64,000 nt of DNA from Phycisphaeraceae bacterium (GCA_020639195.1 JACKHB010000002.1:186001-250000); one strand, 5' to 3'; positions 25,339 to 34,534 are shown, counted from the first letter of the stretch. Made by a program: numbers and translations. Notes: generated by a model from the letters alone, not told the origin.

Positions 25339-25794
25339 ATGGATGAGAACCAGCCTTCCAAGATTATCGTGGATTCCGACTGGAAGCGCGAGGCCGAGGC
25401 GGAGAAGGCCAGGCTGGAGGAACAGGCCAAGGCCCGGGCGCCCAAGGCCAAGCCAGGCGAGATCGATCCCAACGCGCCGATCGGGTTCGAGGATCTCATC
25501 CGCATGCTGGCCTCGCAGGCGCTGATGTACCTGGGCGCGATTCCGGATGAGTCCGGCCGGGCGATGCTTGCGCCGGATATCGCCCGCCTGCACATCGAGT
25601 TGCTGGGCGTCGTGGAGGAGAAGACCAAGGGCAACCTCGATGAGGACGAGGACAAGCTCCTGCGGGACGTGCTGCAGGAACTGCGTCTGCAATACGTGGA
25701 GGTGAGCAAGGCGGTGGCCAAGGCGGTCAAGGAGGGGAAGATCAAGCCCGCGGGGTCTCCCCCGGGGCCTTCGGGCCCGGGGATCGTGCCGTAG
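25339..25794 (+). CDS. DUF1844-family protein
   Basis: A 151-residue soluble protein. The core is the DUF1844 region: PIGFEDLIRMLASQALMYLG, DIARLHIELLGVVEEKTKGN and DEDKLLRDVLQELRLQYVEV, a short helical domain found in many planctomycetes and proteobacteria and of unknown function. The N-terminal 50 residues are a charged coiled coil (AEAEKARLEEQAKAR). AGGAGA lies 8 bases upstream of the ATG at 25339, so this start is firm. It is followed after 69 bases by sdhC on the same strand; a link with the respiratory complex is not established. Confidence 0.85.
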   Translation: MDENQPSKIIVDSDWKREAEAEKARLEEQAKARAPKAKPGEIDPNAPIGFEDLIRMLASQALMYLGAIPDESGRAMLAPDIARLHIELLGVVEEKTKGNLDEDEDKLLRDVLQELRLQYVEVSKAVAKAVKEGKIKPAGSPPGPSGPGIVP

Positions 25795-25863
25795 CGGTTC
25801 GCGCGCGGATCGGTTTTGAAGACTGCTCCCAGGCCCCTGCCTCTCCATGACGGAGATCCATGC

Positions 25864-26667
25864 GTGAGTCGACAGGCTGGCTCTCTCGCCCGACACCACT
25901 TCCTGTTGCGCCGGCTGCACTCGCTGACGGGGCTCGTGCCGATCGGGCTGTTCCTGATCCTGCACCTGACGACCAACGCGTCGGTGCTCTGGGGGGCCGC
26001 GAACTCGCGAGCGCCGGGGGCTGGCGCGCTGGATCGCGGGGTGACGACGTTCCAGGAAGAGGTCTCGTGGATCAACTCGCTGCCGGGGCTGTTGCTGATC
26101 GAGATTGCGCTGTGGGTTTCGATCGCGTTCCACGCGGTGCTGGGTGTGTATTACGCGCGGAGCGGACGCGGCAACGTGGCCCGCTATCCGCACATGGACA
26201 ACTGGCGGTACACGCTGCAGCGGATCACGGGCTACGTGGCGCTGGTGTTCATCCTGTATCACGTGGCGACGCTGCGCTGGGGCTGGACCTGGCTGGTGCC
26301 GGGGGGAACGCGCTGGACGCACGAGTACGCGGCGAGCACGCTCGCGGCGGCAATCCACGGCTCGCCCGATGGGCTGCGACCCATGGGCGTGCTGGTGAGC
26401 GCGCTGTACATGGCGGGGATCACCAGCGCGGTGTTCCACTTCGCCAACGGCCTGTGGACGATGGCGATCACGTGGGGGCTGACCGTGTCGATCCCGGCGC
26501 AGCGCCGCTGGGGGCGTGTGTGCCTGGCGCTGGGCGCGGGGCTGATGCTGATGGCGTGGGGCGCGCTGGTCGGATTCCTCGTGCTGGATCACGACCGGGC
26601 CCGGGCGCTGGAGGAGTCGATCCACGGCGGGGGCGTGGCCGATCCGGACCGCGCGCCGGAGGAGTGA
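25864..26667 (+). CDS. sdhC: Succinate dehydrogenase cytochrome b558 subunit
   Basis: A 267-residue membrane anchor of the Bacillus type (Sdh_cyt_b558), with five hydrophobic helices and heme-ligand histidines in RRLHSLTGLVPIGLFLILH, in the helix with IAFHAVLGVYYAR, in the VFILYHVATL helix and in FHFANGLWTMAITWG. It binds heme b and quinone and anchors SdhA and SdhB to the inner membrane. The GTG at 25864 has GGAG 8 bases upstream and is preferred to a TTG at 25816. First gene of sdhCAB; sdhA starts 45 bases after its stop. Confidence 0.88.
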   Translation: MSRQAGSLARHHFLLRRLHSLTGLVPIGLFLILHLTTNASVLWGAANSRAPGAGALDRGVTTFQEEVSWINSLPGLLLIEIALWVSIAFHAVLGVYYARSGRGNVARYPHMDNWRYTLQRITGYVALVFILYHVATLRWGWTWLVPGGTRWTHEYAASTLAAAIHGSPDGLRPMGVLVSALYMAGITSAVFHFANGLWTMAITWGLTVSIPAQRRWGRVCLALGAGLMLMAWGALVGFLVLDHDRARALEESIHGGGVADPDRAPEE

Positions 26668-26712
26668 ATCCGATGGGACCGGCGATCCGAACCGGGTGGA
26701 GAGCGCGGCGCG

Positions 26713-28683
26713 ATGCATGAGCAGCGGGTCATCGTGGTCGGGGGCGGCCTGGCGGGGCTCGCGGCGAGCATCCGAATCGCCGAGAGCGGGCTGCCGGTCG
26801 ATCTGTTCAGCATGACGCCGGTGAAGCGTTCGCACTCGGTGTGCGCGCAGGGGGGCATCAACGCGTGCAACGAGATCGCGCGTCAGCAGGGATACAGCGA
26901 GTATCAGCACTTCGATGAGACGATCATCGGGGGGGACTTCCTGGCGGACCAGGGGCCGGTGCTGGAGATGTGCAACTTCGCGCCGCGGATCATCGACCTG
27001 CTGGATCGGATGGGCGTGCCGTTCAACCGGACCAACGAGGGACACCGCGACCTGCGGCTGTTCGGCGGGAGCCTGTTCAAGCGGACGCATTTCTCGGGCG
27101 CGACGACGGGGCAGCAGTTGCTCTACGCGCTGGACGAGCAGACCCGCCGATGGGAGGTGGAGGGCCGGATCAGCAAGCACGAGTTCTGGGAGTTCCTGGC
27201 GCCGGTGATCGTGGGCGAGGGCGAGGCGCGGCGGTGCGTGGGGATCGTGGCGCAGGACATGCGGACGATGCAGGTGCGGGCGTTCCGCGCCGAGGCCGTG
27301 GTGATGGCCACGGGCGGGTGCGGGCTGGTCTTCGGCAAGTCCACCAACAGCGTGATCTGCACGGGGGGCGCGGCGAGCCGCTGCTACCAGGCGGGCGCGT
27401 GGTACGCCAACCCCGAGATGATCCAGGTGCACCCGACGGCGATTCCCGGCGCGGACAAGTGTCGTCTGATGAGCGAATCGGCCCGGGGCGAGGGCGGGCG
27501 CGTGTGGGTGCCCCGGACGCGGGGCGACGCGCGGCACCCTGCGCAGATCACCGAGGATGAGCGGTGGTATTTCCTCGAGGAGCGCTATCCAAAGTACGGG
27601 AACCTCGTGCCTCGGGACATCGCCAGCCGCGAGATCTTCGACGTGTGCGTCAACCAGGGGCTGGGGGTCGGCGGCGAGAACGTCGTGTATCTCGATCTGA
27701 CGCACAAGGACCCGGCGTACCTGACGCGCAAGCTCGGGGGGATCCTGGAGATCTACGAGAAATTCGTCGGGGACGATCCTCGCAAGGTCCCCATGAAGAT
27801 CTTCCCTTCGGTGCATTACACGATGGGCGGGCTGTGGACGACGCACGCGCGAGGCGACTATCACCCGCCGACGCCGTACGGCGAGCATCGGGCGGGCATG
27901 GCGCCCCCGGTGGACACCCGCCCGGGGCGGGGCATGCGCGTCGGAGCGCCCGAGAACATGATGACGAACCTGAAGGGGCTGTACGCCTTCGGGGAGGTCA
28001 ACTTCGCGTTCCACGGGGCGACGCGGCTGGGCGCCAACGCGCTGCTGAGCTGCATCTTCGACGGATTGTTCTGCGGCGTGGGCGTGGTGAACTACGTGCG
28101 CGACGAGGCGGCGCCGGCGGCGTCGGTCGAGCCGCGGGCGTACGAGTCGATCGTGGATGCGGAGAACGCGCGGGCCAAGGCGCTGCTGCAGGGGGCGCAC
28201 GAGGGAGAGAGTGCCGCGGAGACCAACCCGTACGTGATCGGGCGCGAGCTTGGCGAGGAGATGACCGCGGCGTGCACGGTCGTGAAGACGGGCGATCGCC
28301 TGCGGCGCTGCATGGCGAGGCTGGATGAGCTGGAGGATCGAATCCGGCGCGTCAAGCTGTCGGATCCGGCGCTGTGGTCGAACCGGACGCTGAGCCACAC
28401 GCGGGCGGTGGCGGACATGATCGTTCTGGCCAAGGTGATCGCCAAGGGGAGCCTGCTGCGGGAAGAGTCGCGCGGCTCGCACTATCGCCTGGACTTCCCC
28501 GAGCGAGATGACGAGCGATTCCTCAGTACGAGCGTCGCGGAGTATCGCGAGAGCGACCGGGACCCCCACCACTTCTTCTGGCGCGATGTGGACACGTCGT
28601 TGATTCGGCCGCGGCCGCGGACGTATGGGAAGTCCGACATCAAGCCCGAGGGCGCAACGCAGCCGGCATCGGCGGCCACATAG
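26713..28683 (+). CDS. sdhA: Succinate dehydrogenase flavoprotein subunit
   Basis: A 656-residue flavoprotein of complex II, the site of succinate oxidation. FAD is bound through VIVVGGGLAGLAASIRIAES and covalently at the His of RSHSVCAQGGINA. The active-site region contains NPEMIQVHPTAIPG and SESARGEGGRVWVPR, and the capping domain YTMGGLWT and GATRLGANALLSCIFDG. It groups with the Bacillus/epsilonproteobacterial non-classical form rather than the mitochondrial one, matching the single-subunit cytochrome anchor. It is followed 15 bases later by sdhB. Confidence 0.95.
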   Translation: MHEQRVIVVGGGLAGLAASIRIAESGLPVDLFSMTPVKRSHSVCAQGGINACNEIARQQGYSEYQHFDETIIGGDFLADQGPVLEMCNFAPRIIDLLDRMGVPFNRTNEGHRDLRLFGGSLFKRTHFSGATTGQQLLYALDEQTRRWEVEGRISKHEFWEFLAPVIVGEGEARRCVGIVAQDMRTMQVRAFRAEAVVMATGGCGLVFGKSTNSVICTGGAASRCYQAGAWYANPEMIQVHPTAIPGADKCRLMSESARGEGGRVWVPRTRGDARHPAQITEDERWYFLEERYPKYGNLVPRDIASREIFDVCVNQGLGVGGENVVYLDLTHKDPAYLTRKLGGILEIYEKFVGDDPRKVPMKIFPSVHYTMGGLWTTHARGDYHPPTPYGEHRAGMAPPVDTRPGRGMRVGAPENMMTNLKGLYAFGEVNFAFHGATRLGANALLSCIFDGLFCGVGVVNYVRDEAAPAASVEPRAYESIVDAENARAKALLQGAHEGESAAETNPYVIGRELGEEMTAACTVVKTGDRLRRCMARLDELEDRIRRVKLSDPALWSNRTLSHTRAVADMIVLAKVIAKGSLLREESRGSHYRLDFPERDDERFLSTSVAEYRESDRDPHHFFWRDVDTSLIRPRPRTYGKSDIKPEGATQPASAAT

Positions 28684-28698
28684 GGCGGAGATCGACCC

Positions 28699-29527
28699 GT
28701 GACAGAACAGTCCAATGGCGCCTTGGCGCATCACGAGGCCCCGCCCAAGCGACGCATCCGGCTCACGGTCCGGCGGGCTGAGGGCCCCAACAAGCCGTGG
28801 CGCTGGGAGTCGTTCGACCTTCAGGTCGATCCGGGCCAGAACATCATCAGTTGCCTGCAGCAGGTCGCGGCCCACCCGGTGACGACCGACGGCGTGAGGA
28901 CCACGCCGGTCGCGTACGACGCGGGATGCCTCGAGGAGGTATGCGGGGCGTGCACCATGGTGATCAACGGCCGGGCGCGGCAGTCGTGCTCGTGCCTGGT
29001 CGGCAGCGTGGCGCCCAATGACGGCGACGTGATCACGCTCGAACCGATGTCGAAGGTCCCGCTGTATCGGGACCTGTGGGTGGATCGCGAGCGGCTGTTC
29101 CACTCGCTCTGGCCGCGTCCGGGCGTGGGTTCCGATCGACAGCCTGTTCGATATCGGCGGCGGGGCCGCGGAGTCGCCTGAGAAGCAGGGGACGCGGTAC
29201 GCGCTCTCCGAGTGCATGACGTGCGGCTGCTGCATGGAAGCATGCCCTCAGTTCAATCTTGAGGACGACGAGTCGAAGTGGGACACATCGTTCGTTGGTG
29301 CGCACGCGATCAGCCAAGCACGCCTGTTCAACGACCACGAGACCGGCAAGGTGCTCAAGAACGATCGCCTGGATGCGCTTCTCGGGCCCGGCGGCATCAC
29401 AGACTGCGGGAACGCCCAGAACTGCGTCAAGGTCTGCCCCAAGCACATCCCATTGACCGAGTCCATTGGCGTGATCGGACGGGCGGCCACGCTCCACGCC
29501 ATCGCCCGCTGGTTCGCCGGCCGATAA
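28699..29527 (+). CDS. sdhB: Succinate dehydrogenase iron-sulfur subunit, split by a single-base frameshift
   Basis: The iron-sulfur subunit of complex II in two frames. Frame one (28699-29181) carries the [2Fe-2S] cysteines in AGCLEEVCGACTMVINGRAR and runs to LFHSL. It then reads into nonsense and a stop at 29179-29181. The continuation RVRAWVPIDSLFDIGG lies in the next frame and leads to SECMTCGCCMEACPQF ([4Fe-4S]) and NCVKVCPKHIPL ([3Fe-4S]), ending at 29527. Dropping one base at about 29107-29111 (CTCT) restores one 275-residue protein with every cluster ligand. There is no stop codon at the shift site, so RF2-style programming is unlikely; a sequencing error or a true mutation fits better. 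No second sdhB lies in this window. Confidence 0.88.
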
Positions 29528-29665
29528 TCGCCGGGGCCCGCCCGGTCCGAGTAGCCCGCCGCGAGTCCGGTCGGTGCGGCACGACGCGAACATCCCTCCC
29601 GCTCGGTCGGCGCATCGCGGTCGCGGCGTTGACCCGGTCGCCCCGGCCCGCCGACACATGGCCCG

Positions 29666-31093
29666 ATGCCAAACGCCCACTCTCTCAGCGTGCCCGGCGG
29701 CCTGGTCCGCAATCCCAGCACCCCCATGAACATTCTGGTGGCGTGCGCCGTGGTCGCCATGGCCTACTGGCTGGGCGCGTCGTGGCTCGCTTCGCCGGTG
29801 CTCGGGGTGCCCTCGGGCCTGTATGCCGTGGCGCTGGTGTTCGCCCTGTTGCGGTGGGGCGATCTGCCGCTGAGCCGGATGCGGAGCGTGTCGCGCCTGG
29901 CCTCGTCGGCGTCGTCACCGCTCTCGAACCTCGGCCAGACGCTGTCGTCGATCCCGCATCGTGTCGCGTGCGCGATGTCGGCGGCGGTGGACGCCTGGCG
30001 CACGTCGGCCAACGACGATGACCTGACGTTCGACGACGACGAGGAGGACAACGACGGTTCCGAGGCCGATCGCGGGCCATCGCAGTCGGGCGTTCGCTCG
30101 CCCATGCCGCGCCGGATCTCGGTGGCCCTCGCGCTGCACTCGCAAGACGTGCGCCGCCTGCTCGACGCGGGCATCGGGCGCGCCATCGAGTGGGTCGCGG
30201 TGGACCCCAACACGGTCGCGCGGGGGTTGTGGACGGGGATCCGAAACTTCGACGCCATCGTGCAGCGCGATGGCGCGCTGGTCAGCATCTCGCGCCCCAA
30301 CGCCTCGGACTCGATCCATCCGTGGGGCGACTGGTCCGAAGCCCCCGCCAGCGTCTGCTATCCCGGCGTGTTCCCGATGCGGCTCGATGCCCCGCGGGTC
30401 ACGCTGGGCGAACTCGATCTCGCGTCGTCGGCCGATCGCGATCTGCTGCTGGGCGCGATCGAGACGTTCGCCGTCGGGCGCGCTCAGCCGGGCTCGCTGC
30501 TGGCGGTCGGCGGGGAGGCGCTGAGCCTGGAGGACTCGGTCCGGCGCCTGATCGACGCGGCGTCGGTGGTCGCGCGGAGCAACCCGCAGGCGCTGGGCGT
30601 GCTGGGCGCGGCGCGGGCCGCCAGCGCCGGCATGATGACCCACGCGTGCGATCCCGAGCAGAGGCTGCCGCTGGTCTCGTTCGCTCCCGTGGTTGTGCCC
30701 GATGAGCCGGAATCGCACTTCCGGCACGCCGCGGCCCTGTTCGCGGCGACGCGCGATGACGACGCCTTCGAGGCCCTGCGCAACGCGTCGGCGGCGCTGG
30801 CCTCGTGCCCGCGCCCGATCCAGGGCGATCAGACGGCGTTCCTGCAATCCGAGATCGAGCACGGCGACGGCGACGAGATGGCTTTGGGCCGCCTGGCCTC
30901 GGGGCTGTGGCTCGCCGCGTGCTGCATCGATCCCGCCCAGTTCCAGCACCTGCGCGACGACGTGGTGGACGACCTGCGCTCGGCGCCGTGGCTGATCGGG
31001 CGCGACCAGGACCTCGCCCTGCTGCTGCGGGTCCTGCGCGAGTTCGACCTGACGCTCGCAGCGCGCCAGGCGCCGGCATCGCACGCGGCGTAG
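29666..31093 (+). CDS. Membrane-anchored protein of unknown function with acidic linker
   Basis: A 475-residue protein I do not recognise. Two hydrophobic helices near the N-terminus (MNILVACAVVAMAYWLGASW, then SGLYAVALVFALLRWG) precede a Ser-rich segment and a strongly acidic stretch around residues 117-135 (DDDLTFDDDEEDNDGSEAD). The remaining 330 residues form a soluble domain with several conserved-looking blocks (HSQDVRRLLDAGIGRAIEWV, NFDAIVQRDGALVSI, ALFAATRDDDAFEALRNAS) and no enzyme motif I can name. No strong ribosome site precedes the ATG. It stands between sdhB and tig on the same strand. Confidence 0.6.
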   Translation: MPNAHSLSVPGGLVRNPSTPMNILVACAVVAMAYWLGASWLASPVLGVPSGLYAVALVFALLRWGDLPLSRMRSVSRLASSASSPLSNLGQTLSSIPHRVACAMSAAVDAWRTSANDDDLTFDDDEEDNDGSEADRGPSQSGVRSPMPRRISVALALHSQDVRRLLDAGIGRAIEWVAVDPNTVARGLWTGIRNFDAIVQRDGALVSISRPNASDSIHPWGDWSEAPASVCYPGVFPMRLDAPRVTLGELDLASSADRDLLLGAIETFAVGRAQPGSLLAVGGEALSLEDSVRRLIDAASVVARSNPQALGVLGAARAASAGMMTHACDPEQRLPLVSFAPVVVPDEPESHFRHAAALFAATRDDDAFEALRNASAALASCPRPIQGDQTAFLQSEIEHGDGDEMALGRLASGLWLAACCIDPAQFQHLRDDVVDDLRSAPWLIGRDQDLALLLRVLREFDLTLAARQAPASHAA

Positions 31094-31159
31094 GCCCGAT
31101 CACACCCCGCCGCTCGTTGCCCCCTCGCGGGCTTCCCCCTACCCTTGCGGGCTTGGCCC

Positions 31160-31176
31160 GGCCCGGTTGCCGGGCC
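31160..31176. promoter_or_regulatory. GC-rich hairpin between a membrane-protein gene and tig
   Basis: GGCCCGG-TTG-CCGGGCC is a perfect 7-bp stem with a three-base loop, 41 bases before the trigger factor start. It is followed by TTGG, not by a T-run, so it may be a weak terminator of the preceding gene or part of the tig leader. Confidence 0.4.
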
Positions 31177-31216
31177 TTGGCCGTCATGTCCGGCGCGCCC
31201 CAATTGGAGACCGTCA

Positions 31217-32578
31217 ATGTCCGAGACCGCTACCGAATCCACCAATATCGTCACGATCGAGGACGCCGGGCCCAGCCTCAAGAAGGTCTCCATCGAGATC
31301 CCCGCCGAGGCCGTCTCCGAGAAGCTCACCGACTCGCTCGACACCCTCGCCGTCGAGGCCCAGCTTCCGGGCTTCCGCAAGGGCCGGGCCCCCAAGCAAC
31401 TGCTCGAGAAGCGCCTGGGCACGGCGATCCGGAAAGAGGCCAAGGAGCAACTGGTCGCCTCGGCGTTCCAGCAGGCGGTCGAGGAGCACAAGCTCAAGGT
31501 CGTCGGCCAGCCGTACTCCGAGCAGCTTGAGAAGCTCGAGATCGTCGCCGGGCAGCCGCTGAAGTTCGAGGTCGAGGTCGAGGTCGTCCCCGAGTTCGAG
31601 GTCCCCGAGTTCGAGGGCGTCGAGGTCCTCCGCCCGACGTTCGAGGTCACCGACGAGATGATCGCCAAGGAGGTCGAGAAACTCTGCGTCAACGAGGGCG
31701 ACCTCGAAGAGCGCGAGGCCTCCGAGCCGGGCGACTACCTCACCGGGCGCGGCGTGATGAAGGGCAAGGACACCGTCCACTACGACATCGACGGGGCCGT
31801 CATCCAGATCCCCAGGGACAAGGGCGGCAAGGGCATGATCCTGGGCGTGATGGTCGAGGACTTCGCCACGCAGGTCGGCACGCCCAAGCCCGGCGACACC
31901 GTCACGGTCAAGACCAAGGGCCCGGACCAGCACGAGGTCGAGGCGATCCGCGGCGATGACCTGACCATCACGTTCGACGTCGCCCGCATCGACCGCATCA
32001 TCCCCGCGCCCGTCGAGAAGGTGCTGTCGCAGTACGGCATGGAATCGGCCGAGGCCCTCAACGACACGATCAGCGCCCGCCTGACGCAGCGCGCCCTGAT
32101 CGATCAGCAGGTGTCGATGCGCCAGCAGATCGCCAACCACCTCATCGACAACACCACGATCGACCTGCCCAAGCGCCTCTCCGCCTCGCAGGCCGAGCGC
32201 ACGCTGCAGCGCCGGCGGCTGGAACTGCTGTATCGCGGCGTGCCCGCGGCGGACATCGAGAGCCACATCGCCGAGTTGCGTGCCGCGAGCGCCGACTCGG
32301 CCCAGCGCGAGCTGAAGCTGTTCTTCATCCTGCACCAGGTGGCCGAGAAGCTGGACGTGAAGGTCTCCGAGGCGGAGATCAACGGACGGATCAGCCAGAT
32401 GGCCATGGAACAGGGCGTTCGCCCGGAGAAGATGCGCCAGGACGTGATCCAGAAGAACCAGGTGGGCTCGATCTACCAGCAGATCCGCGAGCACAAGGCG
32501 CTCGATGCGGTGTTGGCCAAGGCCAAGGTGAGCGATGCCCCGGCCGCGGACGTGAAGAAGAAGCTGGCCAAGGCGTAG
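31217..32578 (+). CDS. tig: Trigger factor (ribosome-bound chaperone and prolyl isomerase)
   Basis: A 453-residue trigger factor. The ribosome-binding loop is GFRKGRAPKQLLEKRLG at about 55-70, the position of the GFRxGKxP signature. A central PPIase-like domain (about 150-250) has lost much of the FKBP signature; DTVHYDIDGAVIQIPRDKGG and LGVMVEDF are recognisable. The long helical C-terminal arm, LTQRALIDQQVSMRQQIANH to the end, cradles nascent chains. GGAGA sits 6 bases upstream of the ATG at 31217; the longer frame from 31145 adds non-conserved residues. In many bacteria clpP and clpX follow, but here a DUF502 gene on the opposite strand does. Confidence 0.92.
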   Translation: MSETATESTNIVTIEDAGPSLKKVSIEIPAEAVSEKLTDSLDTLAVEAQLPGFRKGRAPKQLLEKRLGTAIRKEAKEQLVASAFQQAVEEHKLKVVGQPYSEQLEKLEIVAGQPLKFEVEVEVVPEFEVPEFEGVEVLRPTFEVTDEMIAKEVEKLCVNEGDLEEREASEPGDYLTGRGVMKGKDTVHYDIDGAVIQIPRDKGGKGMILGVMVEDFATQVGTPKPGDTVTVKTKGPDQHEVEAIRGDDLTITFDVARIDRIIPAPVEKVLSQYGMESAEALNDTISARLTQRALIDQQVSMRQQIANHLIDNTTIDLPKRLSASQAERTLQRRRLELLYRGVPAADIESHIAELRAASADSAQRELKLFFILHQVAEKLDVKVSEAEINGRISQMAMEQGVRPEKMRQDVIQKNQVGSIYQQIREHKALDAVLAKAKVSDAPAADVKKKLAKA

Positions 32579-32685
32579 TCCTCTTGCCCACACTGCCATG
32601 ACTTTGTGATGTCCGCTCGCGCGACCCGGAGTCGCCCCAACGCGCCGACAGGGTTCTGACACCCATTCCTCGTCCACCTTCTTCT

Positions 32686-33303
32686 CTAGCTCTGCTCCCC
32701 TGCCCCCCTCGCTCCACCATCCGCACCCGCCGTCACCACAAAGCGCATCGCGTCCTCCAGCGACATGTTCAGCGGCGTCACCTTGTCCCGCGACACGATC
32801 GTCGTCAGCCCGCCGATCTGGTAGCTGAACGGCACGAACACCGCCACCTTCCCCTCGCCCCCGAGCCCCTCTGGCAGGCCCTCGAACCGCTCGCGCGTCA
32901 GCACACCCACCGACCGCAGCCCGGTGTCGCCGATCGAGACCATCACCACCTTGCTCACCGCGCCCCCCGCCGGCCCGGTCCGGCCGAAGAACCCCAGCAG
33001 GTCGCGCACCGCCCCGTAGATCGTCTTGACCAGCGGGATCCTCGCGATGATCCGCTCGCCCGCCGCGATGATCTGCGGCACGCCCCACACGTTGACGAGG
33101 ATCCCCACCACAAACACCAGCGCGATCCCCGCCGCGACGCCCATCCCCGGCACGTACCACGCATCCGGCAGCGCCCACCGCACCGCCGTGCTCAGCAGGC
33201 GCTCGGCGCCCGTGCCCAGCCAGATGAGCACCAGCGCCGTGATCGCCAGGGGCAGCACGACCACCAGGCCTCGGATGAAGATCGAGAGCACGCGAGTCAT
33301 CAT
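32686..33303 (-). CDS. DUF502-family membrane protein
   Basis: A 205-residue inner-membrane protein of the DUF502 family. It has two N-terminal hydrophobic helices (IFIRGLVVVLPLAITALVLI and AAGIALVFVVGILVNVW), the family motif RIIARIPLVKTIYGAVRDLL, and then a soluble beta-rich part with VVMVSIGDTGLRSVGVLT and KVAVFVPFSYQIGG. Function is unknown; plant homologues (LCV-like) are linked to membrane traffic. GGGAGG lies 8 bases before tandem ATG codons at 33303 and 33300. It converges on tig with 107 bases between. Confidence 0.85.
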   Translation of the reverse strand: MMTRVLSIFIRGLVVVLPLAITALVLIWLGTGAERLLSTAVRWALPDAWYVPGMGVAAGIALVFVVGILVNVWGVPQIIAAGERIIARIPLVKTIYGAVRDLLGFFGRTGPAGGAVSKVVMVSIGDTGLRSVGVLTRERFEGLPEGLGGEGKVAVFVPFSYQIGGLTTIVSRDKVTPLNMSLEDAMRFVVTAGADGGARGAGEQS

Positions 33304-33328
33304 GGCACAGACCTCCCGAGTAGGGCCG

Positions 33329-33352
33329 GGCGCTGCGGGGCGCCCCAGCGCC
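33329..33352. promoter_or_regulatory. GC-rich hairpin in the leader of the DUF502 gene
   Basis: GGCGCTG at 33329-33335 pairs with CAGCGCC at 33346-33352, and the ten bases GGGGCGCCCC (33337-33346) inside are themselves palindromic. It lies 26-49 bases upstream of the DUF502 start, ahead of its ribosome site. The rest of the 286-base gap up to 33589 holds no gene or other signal that I can support. Confidence 0.3.
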
Positions 33353-33589
33353 ATCGGGAGTGTGGGGGAACGCCGGGGCACGGTCAAACCGTCGCGCCGG
33401 GCCCGGGGGTTCACATCCTGTGCCGGGAATCGTCTTTCAGGCCGCAACACCACGGGTCTGCGCGCGCAAAGCCGCTCCCTCGGGCCATTCGAGATTGACG
33501 GTGCGTGAACCTCGCCCGACACTTGGGGCATGGCGACCACACGCAACCAGCGCGGTTCCGTCCACGGCGGCGCGAGCGGATCACCCGCC

Positions 33590-34534
33590 CTACCGCACCT
33601 CGATCAGTTCCATCTTCGCGTCCTGCTCCAGGCGCTGCTCGGCCGAACCCAGCAGGTCGGACTGGATCGTGAAGGTCCAGTCCAGGCGCTGGTTCCACTG
33701 GCGGATGGCCCCGAGTTCGGTGTCGAACATCATCTCCCCGGCGCCCTTGCTGTCGCGCAGCGTCAGGCCCAGGGCGTCGGAGATGCCCCCGCCTCGCAGC
33801 TCGGCCTTGCTGGACAGCTCGATGCTGGCGCACCGCTTGCCCCGAACGTTGGTGGCCCCGCGCATCGTGCAGGTGTTGGTCGTGCGGATGGTGCCGACGG
33901 CGGGCAGGGGCTGATCGATCTCGACGTCCCACGACTCGCCCCGCCGGACCTCGCGACCGGGCACCAGGCGCATCGACTGCTCGATCTGCTGCCGGAAGCT
34001 GTCCTCGTTGACGGTGGCGAACCCCGCCATCGCGGCCTCCATGAAGTCGCCCGAGACACCCGAGCCCGCGTCGCGCAGGATCTCGCGCAGGCCCCGCACC
34101 GACTTGACGTGCCCCTCGGCGTCGATCTCGATGGTGACGACCTTGCCGACGAACGCCGCGAAGGGGCGGACCAGCGCGTGGTCCTTCGCCTCGGCGTTGG
34201 CCCCGCGATCGGGCTTGGTCGAGTCGTACCTGACGTTGCCCAGCACCGAGTGCTCCACGTTCATCTTGAGCGAGTCGTACGTTCGCTCGATGGTGACGTC
34301 GCCCTCGCTGCTGACCCTGGCGATGCGATCGGTGTGGACGAACTCGTGCGTCCAATGGGCCTCATAGCCGGCGCCGCCCGAGGCGCTCTGACGCATCTCG
34401 CTGGTGGAGCGGTACACCAATTCCTGGTCGGCCCGCCACTTCCAGCCCACGTGCATCGACTGGGCCAGCGCCCCGGGGGCGAGCAGCGCGGCGGTGACGG
34501 CGGCCAGAGCGACGCGAAGGAGTCTGCCGTGCAT
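33590..34534 (-). CDS. Secreted DUF6263-like protein
   Basis: A 314-residue exported protein. MHGRLLRVALAAVTAALLAP followed by GALAQS is a Sec signal with an AxA cleavage site. The mature protein is beta-rich and opens with WKWRADQELVYRSTSEMRQS, with later blocks GKVVTIEIDAEGHVKSVRGL and the pattern VPGREVRRGESWDVEIDQPL; this matches the DUF6263-type family of periplasmic proteins with no known activity. The ATG at 34534 has a G-run six bases upstream; an ATG four codons earlier (34546) is nearly as good. It diverges from the sulfatase gene 118 bases away. Confidence 0.68.
   Translation of the reverse strand: MHGRLLRVALAAVTAALLAPGALAQSMHVGWKWRADQELVYRSTSEMRQSASGGAGYEAHWTHEFVHTDRIARVSSEGDVTIERTYDSLKMNVEHSVLGNVRYDSTKPDRGANAEAKDHALVRPFAAFVGKVVTIEIDAEGHVKSVRGLREILRDAGSGVSGDFMEAAMAGFATVNEDSFRQQIEQSMRLVPGREVRRGESWDVEIDQPLPAVGTIRTTNTCTMRGATNVRGKRCASIELSSKAELRGGGISDALGLTLRDSKGAGEMMFDTELGAIRQWNQRLDWTFTIQSDLLGSAEQRLEQDAKMELIEVR

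Noticed and set aside
29160..29190. RF2-type programmed frameshift in sdhB
   Set aside because: There is no stop codon at the shift point and no internal ribosome-like sequence; a one-base error or mutation explains the frames more simply.
25252..29235. Minus-strand frame of over 1,300 codons opposite the sdh region
   Set aside because: A His/Arg/Pro-rich product with no motif, lying antisense to sdhC, sdhA and sdhB, which have full catalytic signatures.
31214..33178. Minus-strand frame of about 650 codons opposite tig
   Set aside because: Antisense to trigger factor, and it runs out of frame into the DUF502 gene; no domain.
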